From: Ceratopteris richardii
Taxonomy: Eukaryota; Streptophyta; Polypodiopsida; Polypodiales; Pteridaceae
Length of the DNA stretch: 64,000 nt
Direction: 5' to 3'
NCBI GenBank assembly: GCA_020310875.1
Contig: CM035423.1
Location: 134,687,696-134,751,695, forward strand
Shown here: positions 12,391-21,416 of the stretch, piece after piece
Layout: every line of letters begins with the position of its first letter
How positions within the stretch are numbered: the first letter of the stretch is position 1
Notes under the pieces: model-generated
What the model was told of the DNA's origin: nothing
Seen by the model: the letters and a program-made list of their open reading frames with translations, nothing else
The model's database searches: none
Translations under genes and position numbers: made by a program

Positions 12391-12669
12391 ATGGACGTAG
12401 AGGTCGACGACTTTGAGACCGAATATGATGTGGAGCAAGCGCACTGGCTGGTATGCTTCATAAACCAGGGTTTGGATGTTATATTTCATATTGAGTGGTT
12501 TGAGACATACCTGATCCGACATGTAGGATGGGCGGGGGATCAATATTACTATTTCGACCCTTCGAGGGAAATGCCTAACGAAGAAAACGATGTCACTTGG
12601 GCTTGGGCAGATGTGTTAACGATAGGAAGTGATGACGGAGCTCCTGAAGTTGAGCCTGACTCACCCTAG
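12391..12669 (+). CDS. Small acidic accessory ORF of the gypsy element, function unknown
   Basis: This is a 92-residue ORF between pol and the 3' LTR. It is strongly acidic (many D/E, few K) and rich in aromatic residues (HWLVCFINQGLDVIFHIEWF, GWAGDQYYYFDP, DVTWAWADVL). I see no signal peptide, no membrane segment and no zinc site. It lies where some plant gypsy lineages carry an extra or envelope-like ORF, but nothing here looks like an envelope protein. I do not recognise the family. It could also be a chance ORF, though its composition differs from its surroundings. Confidence 0.45.
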   Translation: MDVEVDDFETEYDVEQAHWLVCFINQGLDVIFHIEWFETYLIRHVGWAGDQYYYFDPSREMPNEENDVTWAWADVLTIGSDDGAPEVEPDSP

Positions 12670-14162
12670 GGAAGTCGTCGGGATGCGAGTACGAGGTGAG
12701 GCTATATGAGACATCCCGGAGACCCACGTTCTAGATCATCTAAGGATAGGTATATGAGGGACCAAGGCATAGCCGGTTGTAGTTACCTAGTGAAAAGTCA
12801 AATCGATGATACATACGTGGTATCTGTAACTGAGAGAATGGAGTGAAGAGGTGGTTGATCTGTCAAAGGTTAGAGTGTGTATGTTTGCATGCATGTGTGG
12901 GAAAAGTGGGGAGCAACCCTTTCTTCCTCTCCCTAATTCTCAGGACTGGGGTAGATTAATTAACTATGAAAAAAAAAAAGAGAAATAAAAAAATTGTGTT
13001 GTTGTGATTGTACCCAACACGTTATGGTGGGCTAGTAGGTGGGTGGAGTTATCCTAGCCGGGTGGTTAGGACCACGAGCCGCAGCTAGTTTCGCCATAGG
13101 CTTGGGATGTATATGCTTGTGCATTAGCTACGCGCCATAACAGGTTGGTAGGTAGGTGGAGCCATCGTGGCCGGGCGGTCACGACCACAAGCCGCATCCA
13201 GCTTCGTTATGGGCTAGCTGATATATGTTACTTGTCTATCATTATGTGTTTGTGTGTTGTGCGCTGCGTTGCATTGGTAGATGGGTGGAATCAACCTGGT
13301 CGGGTGGTCAGGTCCACGAATCACATCCAATGTCAACGTAGGCCAACTTGTGAATATAAATAAAATTTACATATGAAATTATTCCCCACTCCTGAGGGGG
13401 AGAGAGAGAGAGGAGAAGGCGACGATTGCCTGGAAGGGAACGTTATTTGCTTGTGTGATTGGTATATGGTGGCTTGCGACAGATCAGCTCACTTTGAATC
13501 AACATTCTCAAAGGCACGGATACTGTATATGTGCTTATAGATGAGACCTTTAGCGAGGTAATGCAAAGGTTTTGCTTTATAACTTTTGTGCTTTATCCGA
13601 GGGTTTTCCAGTGTGTGGGGTACTCTAGGGTTTCTATATAGATCTTGACTTGTACTCGAGTCTCGATGGCTTTTGTGGGATGACGATGGGGATTCTTCGG
13701 GAGTGTCTAGTCATGGAATAATTGTACATAGCGAATAGTAGGTGCAATAATGGGGAATGCATTTTGGGTATGTTGCATCTCCTGTTGAATTCATTTCAGT
13801 TGTTGTTGTTTATTTCGGTATTTCCGTTTCTGTTTTTTTTCGCAATGATAGTTGCATGTGTAAAACGTGGAAAGGTATGCATGTGTTATTTTAATTGAGA
13901 CTATTTTCATAATGGAATACATGAGCAATTTGATGCATGTTGGAATTGGAGTTGCATATATGTGCATGTTCTTGGATCATTTTGAAGTGAATGATTTGTA
14001 TGTATTCATGAGTGATTTTTTTAGCACTAATAGCTTCGATGAGTGCAGGTCCACTTTGAATCATGGCTCGATGAAAAGGTATGCGAACCAATTGTAAATT
14101 GACATGTTCATGGTTGTTTGGATTGTATTGCAGCATAGAGTGGCTCGTCGAGGATGACTTCA
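12670..14162 (+). other. 3' non-coding region of the gypsy element, with a ~120-bp triplicated unit
   Basis: This region runs from the accessory ORF to the polypurine tract. Three imperfect copies of a unit (about 13,020-13,135, 13,136-13,260 and 13,262-13,350) each carry GGTNGGTGGAG, an ATCNTGGCCGGGYGGTYA core, ACCACGAGCCGCA and a GCTNG(C)TTCG(C/T) piece. The rest shows no gene. The ORF at 13,867-14,097 has no recognisable domain. Confidence 0.6.
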
Positions 14163-14181
14163 CAACTAGAAGAGGGGAGTA
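14163..14181 (+). promoter_or_regulatory. Polypurine tract of the gypsy element
   Basis: AACTAGAAGAGGGGAGTA lies immediately upstream of the 3' terminal repeat. This is the position and composition of the plus-strand DNA synthesis primer of LTR retrotransposons. Confidence 0.75.
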
Positions 14182-16489
14182 TATTAGCCCATGAAACTGT
14201 TGATTTTATTGCACTAACATGTTCTATTTGGCAAAGAAATATATTTGATTGCAGGAATTTAAAGAATTTCAAATAGTCGAAGGGGGATATTTGCAAACTA
14301 CATGATGATATCTTGATGCAGTTTGAGGGGATCCATTCCGATTTTAGCACTTTTGTTCATGTCTTGAACGCTTGTTGACATCCAAGTTTGTTTCGAAACC
14401 AAAAGCAGGGAAAGCTGGTGTACCATTTTCTGTAATATGTGGTGCTGATTTTATGAAGATCCTTGTTGGTGTTGGCCCCTCAAGAGTTAGGAATCGGTTC
14501 AGTTTAATCCTGCTGGGCATAGTGCTAGGATCTGATTGAATAGAAATGTGCTTTGGGGCCACGAGTAGATTCACCCTAGGACCATAGGGTGGGTTTCTTT
14601 GTTAGTTAATTGTGATCTTGTTCAATAAAAGCCTAGCATTGTCAAGCATTTTACGATGAATTGATGGAAAAGCTTCCAATCATAGAAACCTTGAGAAGCG
14701 CCTTCTTGTAGTTTTAGGTGATAGCTTACCGTTGCTCACAAATCAAACTACAGATTGTAAAACATCTATTATGGGATCTGAAAAGCAGTTTAGAAGGATC
14801 CTTTTTCTTGATGTTGATGATGAAGAAGTTCCCCTTTTAAAGAAAAGGCTGAACGAGATGTAATAGGCCAAATTTCTTTCTGTTTCACTCCGTTTTCTTT
14901 GCATATCTGAAAAAAGGGTCTTGTAGCAACAGAGGAGGATTACAACAAAAAAGGGTAACGGCCAAGTTTTTAGCACCATAGCAAGAAAATGGGGGCCGCA
15001 GATCTGACAAAAAGGAAAGGGAGGTCCGTTTTTTTTTTGGATGTTTCTTCGTGCGTTGCTGACTTAAGGGGGGGAAATCGAGGAGCGGCTTTTTTTTACT
15101 GGCTGTCTACGCAAAATTCTTTGGGGGGCGTGTCTCTTCCACAGGGTGGAGCTACTGTTTGGGGGTGATCTTCTCCTCCTCTGGACCAATTCATGGTTTC
15201 CGCGTCGCCGATATCTTGTTCGCTTATTTTCTGTACAGTTTGGCTGCAGATCCCTATGCACATTAGCCGGTGATGCTTTCAAATTCATGGTTTCATTGAA
15301 GCCTTTCATTCTCGTTGGTGAGTGATGCCTGCATTTCTATCGTATGGGGATCTCTGAGAACGAATATAATCAAAGTCATGCTGGTCATCTATGATCGATT
15401 CAGACTAAAATTTGCTACCTACAGGAATTTGCATGCGCAACACGTTCGCCCGGTTATACAGTTATACTGTTAAAGAAATTGTTGAATTCACGGAATCCTC
15501 ATATACATGTTAATGGATGTGATTATTTTAGAAGTTGCGGCTTTCAATACTATATTCAGTCTACCGTGATTCTCTGCAGATAGAGCGATTATGGGCTGCG
15601 CTTGCAGTTATCCAGCGAAGGAAGATGAAAGAACCAGAGCCTGTGCCTACCCCCAAGGTCGGTTCGCGACCAGGATCAGCTCGATATTCTGCAAGACTTA
15701 ATGCTACAGCGTCTTCAAAATGCAATAGTAGGTTGCTTGTAGTTGATCCAAATACTGACAAGAATTGGGGAAAATGAGTCGCTAGATGTCCTGGGGTTGA
15801 ACTATAGCAGTTCCGCTCGAGGAGCATTGACCCTGGAGTGGAAACCAAGACACCTGGAACAAAAAAAAAAGGCGAAGGTACTTCTCAAGGGGTTTGCCAC
15901 GCTTCCAAGTTCTTCCCTTCCCTAGTGGATTGTCAACATGATTGCTAAAGTGTGTTTCACAAATGGGAAATGTAATATGTTTTGTACTCTGCTGATTAAG
16001 GGGATTCTTAGGATTGCCCAAATCTGAACAATATTACTCTGGTGGTAATACAAAATGATTCTGTACCTAGTATGTTGAAAGAACTAGATTATAAACTTTA
16101 GTCTGCTCTGTCGCAGCAACAAAAAAAAAAGAAAAAAAAAATCGTTCATTTTCGTCCTTCTTGACTCATAATACTAGAAGTTTTGCTTAGAAGTCTTATA
16201 CACAAAATATGTGCAGACCACTAGTACAGAGAGCAGTATCCATCTTGAGGGATGTTCGAAATGTAAATATTCTTGCACTTGAAATTTCTCATGCTATGTG
16301 CCATAGGAATGTGGTATTATTCATCGTATGTACAACGTGATGCATGATATTTTTGTTTGTCGTTCATCTATGTGGTTCTTGTGACCTCATGATGCACTCG
16401 CTCAAAATACTATCGCAATAAAGTAGAGTGGATATAAACGAGGACCTAGACATACAAAAGGGCATTCGGATTCTTTGAAAGAATAGTTG
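14182..16489 (+). repeat. 3' LTR of the gypsy element
   Basis: This is the direct repeat of 3,165-5,451, differing by scattered substitutions and a few short indels. The similarity stops at GAATAGTTG, or a few bases later, after which the AAACCCTAA-containing palindrome begins. Confidence 0.85.
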
Positions 16490-16497
16490 ATGTACCT

Positions 16498-17653
16498 CTA
16501 AAACCCTAATCCTAAAGATCTAGACCTCAAATATGTATATTTGTGTATGCATGTGTATATATATGTGTATGTGTATGTGTATATATATATGTGTGTATGT
16601 GTATGTGTATATATATTTACGTTGATGAAAAACCTTAAGATCCTATTTTTATATATTTAATTATATATATTTAGTTTATTTATTTAAAACACTACCTTTT
16701 TTCACATTTATTTATCTATACAATTATCCTATTTTATATGTATAATTGTTTATATATTCAGAGTTTTTTCTTAGTTTTGTCTTTTTTTTTCCTTATATAA
16801 ATTTAATTGAATTATATGTATGTCAAAACCCTAAAACCCTAATCCTAAAGATCTAGACCTAAAATATGTATATTTGTGTATGCATGTGTATATACATGTA
16901 TATATGTGTTATATGTGTATGTGTATGTGTGTATATATGTTATACATGTGTAAAAACCCTATGACCCTAATTGTTAAGACCTAGACCTAAAACATGTATA
17001 TATGTGTATGCATGTGTATATATATGTGTATGTGTATATATATGTGTATGTATATATGTGTATGAGTATATGTGTATGTATATGTGTACGTGTATATATA
17101 TGTGTATGTTTATATGTCTATGAGTATATGTGTATCCATATGTAAATAGCCTAAAAACCCTAATCTTATTTTTATATGTTTGATGCAAAAAAAACCTTAA
17201 AATCCTAATTTTATATAATTATATATATTTAGTTAAAACACTAACCATTTTCATATTTATTTATCTACACTGAAAAAAGTGTTTTAAATAAATAAAGTAA
17301 ATATATATAATTAAATATATAAAAATTTTATCAAATTAAATATACATACATATACACATACACATATGTATACACATGCATACACAAATATACATATTTT
17401 ATGTCTAGATCTTTAGGATTAGGGTTTTAGGCTTTTTACATACATATAATTCAATTAAATCTATATAAAGAAAAATTTAACAAAGAAATTTGAATATATA
17501 AATAAATATATATATATATATAATAGGATAATTGTATAGATAAATAAATATGAAAAGAGGTAGTGTTTTAAATAAATAATTTAAATATATATAATTAAAT
17601 ATATAAAAATAGGACTAATCTTAAGGTTTTTTATCAAATTAAATATTATACAC

Positions 17654-17711
<58 letters not shown>

Positions 17712-17721
17712 ACACACACAC

Positions 17722-17788
<67 letters not shown>

Positions 17789-17860
17789 CACATACACACA
17801 CACACATACACATATATATACACATGCATGCACACATATACATGTTTTAGGTCAGGTGAA
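16498..17860. repeat. 1.3-kb AT-rich imperfect palindrome with AAACCCTAA boxes
   Basis: The unit with AAACCCTAATCCTAAAGATC, then TAGACCTAAAATATGTATA and TTTGTGTATGCATGTGTATA, occurs on the plus strand at about 16,500, 16,830 and 16,960. It occurs inverted at about 17,360-17,440, with a worn outer copy at 17,800-17,860. Longer arms pair too: 16,620-16,890 (GAAAAACCTTAAGATCC, AAAACACTACC, TTTAATTGAATTATATGTATGT) is the reverse complement of about 17,370-17,640. A smaller nested hairpin lies at 17,225-17,340. No ORF is real. It is probably a foldback-type element or an inverted duplication of an AT-rich repeat enlarged by TA/TG slippage. Confidence 0.8.
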
Positions 17861-17879
17861 TGTGCATGCATGCAGATGT

Positions 17880-18210
17880 GCATATACATGTATTTAAGTA
17901 TATGTTAATGTGTGTATGTGTATGTATATATGCAATAATGCGTGCATGCAAGTATTTTTATGTGTTTGTAGAAATGTTTGTGCATATGCATGTGTATGTG
18001 TATGTATATGTGTATGTGTGTATATGTGTATGTGTGTAGCGTATATGTGTATGTGTGTGTATGTTTAAGCATATGTGCACATGTATGTGTGTGCATGTTT
18101 AAGTGTATGTGCACATGTATGTGTGTGTATATATGCGTGTATATGTGCATGTGTATATGTGTGAACGTGCATCTTCATGTATAAGTGTATATGTGCATAT
18201 CAAGAAGTGT
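17880..18210. repeat. TGTATG/GTATATG microsatellite
   Basis: These are interrupted TATG, TGTGCATG and TGTATATG words. The overlapping ORFs are translated repeat. Confidence 0.9.
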
Positions 18211-18529
18211 GAGTATGATAATTAATGAAAATAACACAATTCAAATGACATACAAAGAATGAAAATTGTACTTACAATAGTTACACATATTTTTTGCTTG
18301 GTTAACTTTTGGAATAACTTGCAATAAAGAGAGAGAGAGATAGAGAGAGAGAGAAAGAGAGATAATTCAAAGAGAGAAAGAGGTAGAAAGGAGAACACAG
18401 AGAGAGAGAGACACAATAAGATAGAGATTAAACAAAACAACAATTCAACAAGTGATTGTTTCAGCTCGTAAGCGCAGTGCAATTGTGAACGTTGGAGAGC
18501 TCTTTAATCAGATGCGTGTAGATGTCGAT
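18211..18529. other. Non-coding stretch with GA-rich patch
   Basis: This holds a GAGAGATAGAGAGA patch at about 18,329-18,415. No gene or repeat family is recognised in the rest. Confidence 0.6.
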
Positions 18530-18881
18530 CGAAGAGTCTCCAACGTTTTTTATTTTTTTATCTTCAAAAGGTCATCGTGTAACTGATGCTAAAGCATCAT
18601 AAATTCATATCCAGATAGCGTCCTATAAGCAACACTAATTAGCGTGGCTTATGCAACGCAATTTTGCATCACTTATGCGATGCTTTTTTATGTTGTTGCT
18701 TTAGCGATGCTCAATGTAACCGTCGCAATGTCGGTTGCTCCACACGTCGATGAAAACATCAAATTTTGCATTGTTTCACCGACTTTGCGCGCTCCATGCT
18801 TGTTGCGATGCTTTATGCAATTATATAGCGATGAAATTGTGTCGCGTTAACCGTCGCTATGCACCCGTATTCCTTGTAGTG
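18530..18881 (-). mobile_element. CACTA transposon right end with subterminal repeats
   Basis: The boundary reads TATTCCTTGTAGTG at 18,868-18,881, the reverse complement of CACTACAAGGAATA, a typical CACTA terminal inverted repeat. Inward from it are repeated GCGATG, AGCGATGC, CGTCGCAATG and CGTCGATG words and a small GATGCTAAAGCATC palindrome at about 18,584, forming a subterminal array. The inner boundary is approximate. No transposase is attached and the left end was not found. The terminus differs from that at 2,416, so these are probably two different CACTA families. Confidence 0.65.
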
Positions 18882-18885
18882 TGAG

Positions 18886-20506
18886 GTCTTTAGACTTTTG
18901 GGCCTTCTTATGGGATTCAAAGTTACCTTTGAGCAAAGATGGTGGTGGGTCCTAAATAGGTTCATAACTAAGCTCTTCAACTGGTACAACTATCAAAGTT
19001 CTCTATCTCATAGATCCTTTGTGCTTAATTAGTACATTTTGCCTTCCTTATTTCCTTTCTTGCTGGCTCCCCTCTCGTAAGAAGCTTAATCAGGCCATCT
19101 GTTTAGCTAAAAGATTCTTGTGGGCTGGAGATAACCAAATCCAAAAGTGTACCAAAGTTTTTTGGGAGATTTGTTATCTCCCCAAAAGTGAGGGGAGGTT
19201 AGGTATCATGTGCCCTATTAAAATGGCTGAGAATTTTATTGCTAAGTGGATCCACAGATGTGTTTCTTCCCTAGATCTTTGGGCTATTCTTTTAAAAAGG
19301 AAAACTGACCTGTTTTATTTGCAGAGTTATAGGGCTTGGGCTGATTCCAACCTCTGAGACGTTTTGATTTCCCCCAAAACTTTCTATCCTATTGTGAGCT
19401 CCTTGTCCATTAGGATGTGGAAAGTGTGGATGAAGGTGAAAAGGAAGTTTATCTCTGATGTCCTCTTTGCTAACAAGATTTTTTTATTGTAGGAATCTCC
19501 TCGGATGGGGTGGCTCTCTCGCTGGAATGAAGATCCCTTGGCCATAAAAGAACATAAGTGTTTCAAGGTTGGGTTCCTATCTTGGACCAATTTTCTGGTG
19601 CATGACAACCTACTGCCTGATAGGTTTATTGATGAATTTCCTAATCTCTATGCTAGTTGTAAATAGGTTCTGATGAAGAAGAAGGAGTTCTTGAGCAAAA
19701 GTTGAATGATTTCCATGACAAATTGATAAAACTACAAGAACTTAGTGCTGTCATCCTTTTAAATTTCAAAGAAACCAAAGGTTTAGTGGAAGCCATGCGT
19801 TGGAATGTGAATTGGTCCTCTTCTCAGTGGAGATATAGATTTCAGTGACTGTGGGCTTTTCCCAAGTGCAATAAGCATTCCACCTTGCTATGGCTTATCG
19901 TCCACAATGGGTTGTGGACAGGGAGGATGATCCAAAAGTTTAAACCTAATGAAGGGGCTTGTATACAATGTGGTAGGGTGGAGGATTTATCCCACCTCTT
20001 CATGGATTGTGTCATAGCGTAGCAGTTTTAGCATGTCATCAATAAGGTCATAATGCTCAAAAATAGAGGACCTCTCACTACTCATTAGGTCTTGCTTGGG
20101 CTACTATATGGATCTTGACCTGGTGCTCTGGAACATTAGGAGGGGAACTATATTGTGGCATATCTAGAGGTGTTGGATGCTAGCTATTTTTCAACACACA
20201 TGGAGTTTGAAAATTGTTCTATTTAAGCTGCATAAAGAATTGTATCAGTCGGACCTTCATTCCATCAAGGCCATTAAAGAGATGCCAACCAGTTGTAATG
20301 CCAAACATGAGATTATTGTTTCTCACCCTTTTTCTAGGTGGAAATATCTGTTGTTAGCCTTGTATTCCTTGAAAGGTTCTTTATGTTTTGTAATCTTTGA
20401 CCTGCCTTGTTTTGGTAGGTGGGGTGCATGTCTTGCCCCATGCACATTGTATACTATCTTTCATTACGTTTAAATGTTTCCTTGTTCTCTCTCAAAAAAA
20501 AAAAAA
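18886..20506 (+). mobile_element. LINE (L1-type) remnant, 5' truncated and decayed
   Basis: The plus strand encodes the C-terminal half of a LINE ORF2. It begins with a worn RT tail (near 19,010-19,090, FLSCWLPSRKKLNQAICLAK) and continues with FLWAGDNQIQKCTKVFWEIC. The zf-RVT zinc site follows near 19,900-20,010 (LWLIVHNGLWTGRM, then CIQCGRVEDLSHLFMDC, a C2-C-H-C arrangement). Several stops and frame changes interrupt it. The longest open piece is 19,019-19,357. The 3' end is TTGTTCTCTCTC plus a 12-A tail at 20,493-20,504. It is a different family from the two long LINEs further right. Confidence 0.8.
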
Positions 20507-20550
20507 CGCAAAAAATCCAACCGGTTCACCTACAATAAAGAGACTACAAT

Positions 20551-20709
20551 CCAGCGGGCGTGGTTTAGCGGATGTGCCTTGTACTCCTATGCAGATGGCC
20601 AGGGTTCAAGTCCCGCCGGGGCTAGATGCTTCAGAGTTTCCAAAGATGGGTGCCTCCTTACGAGGTCAGGTGTGTGTGTCTTTCCAATTCATTGTACTCT
20701 CAAAAAAAA
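20551..20709 (+). mobile_element. tRNA-derived SINE with 14-bp target duplication
   Basis: Internal RNA polymerase III promoter boxes are present: box A TGGTTTAGCGG at 20,561 and box B GGTTCAAGTCC at 20,603, 42 bp apart as in a tRNA. A tRNA-unrelated body follows and ends in ATTGTACTCTC plus about 11 A. The perfect direct repeat AAAGAGACTACAAT (20,537-20,550 and 20,710-20,723) flanks it, showing target-primed insertion. Length is about 160 bp. No coding capacity is expected, and a LINE must supply its enzymes. Confidence 0.88.
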
Positions 20710-20724
20710 AAAGAGACTACAATT

Positions 20725-20998
20725 TTTTTTTTTAAATAAAGGAAGTTCGGCCTTAGCCTACTCTCCCGGACTTGAATTAAATAAAGGAGAAATACAAAAA
20801 AAGGGGACTAGTGCCCATGGGATCCCCCGAATCCCACAGAGCAGGGGAAGCTTTTACAGAGTGTAGATGGCTTTACAAGAGAGAGGTTAATCGCCCACTC
20901 ATCACCCTCATGAGGGGCCTTGCAATGGAGTTATAGAAGAGGTTGATAAATCTTGCATCCTCATCATGTGGAGCCCACTTAGTTTTAAGCTTATTATT
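20725..20998 (-). mobile_element. Short LINE 3' end (same family as the long LINEs)
   Basis: The minus strand ends with GCCGAACTTCCTTTATTT plus an A tail. It carries the last residues of ORF2 (matching the WAPHEGDERVINLL end of the larger copies in worn form) and the 3' UTR. It is truncated at its 5' side near 20,998. GACTACAATT on both sides (20,715 and 20,999) looks like its target duplication and overlaps the SINE duplication. Confidence 0.75.
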
Positions 20999-21081
20999 GA
21001 CTACAATTATTGTATTGAATGCCTGCTGACTATAATTATGAATAAGTTTGGCTCACCTACAATAAAGAGATTACAATTATT
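20999..21081 (+). repeat. Duplicated insertion-target unit (~77 bp)
   Basis: The unit GGYTCACCTACAATAAAGAG, AYTACAATTATTGTATTGAA, TGYCTGCTGACTATAATTATG occurs twice in tandem. Copy 1 is 20,522-20,550 resumed at 20,999-21,048. Copy 2 is 21,048-21,081 resumed at 24,276-24,325. Retroposons interrupt both copies at the same ACAAT/ACAATTATT word. Confidence 0.75.
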
Positions 21082-21406
21082 GTTTTTTTTTTTGAGAAAA
21101 CACGAAAATTAATATTGAAAGAGGAAAGATACAAAAGTGCAGAGGGCAGGAGCACCACACAGCTGCCCAATTACAATGCATTCAGCATATCAAATCTTTG
21201 CTGAGAGTACAATTGAGAAAGAATTGCTTTCCACCGAGTGTACTTATTACAAGCCAGCAGATAGTGCAGTTCTTGAGGGGGCAAGGAGGGATACACTGTA
21301 CTTTTGATACATTTTAAGGAAACCTTCTCCAGAGTTTGGGGGAGGGAAATGAGGAAGTTTTTCCTCCCTTTACCAAGTACTTTATTGTTCCTGCTTAGCC
21401 ATATGG
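21082..21406 (-). mobile_element. LINE 3' fragment of another family
   Basis: On the minus strand it reads the C-terminal piece of a LINE ORF2 (WLSRNNKVLGKGR, SLPPQELHYLLACNKYTRWK) and ends TGTTTTCTC plus an A tail. TACAATTATT flanks it at 21,072 and 21,407. It is 5' truncated and about 325 bp long. Its 3' UTR differs from the neighbouring long LINE, so it is a separate family. Confidence 0.7.
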
Positions 21407-21416
21407 TACAATTATT

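Noticed and set aside
12391-12669. Envelope-like gene of the gypsy element
   Set aside because: No signal peptide, no membrane segment, and too short. It is kept only as an unknown accessory ORF.
16498-17440. Interstitial telomere
   Set aside because: Only single AAACCCTAA-type boxes occur within a larger unit. There is no run of the plant heptamer TTTAGGG.
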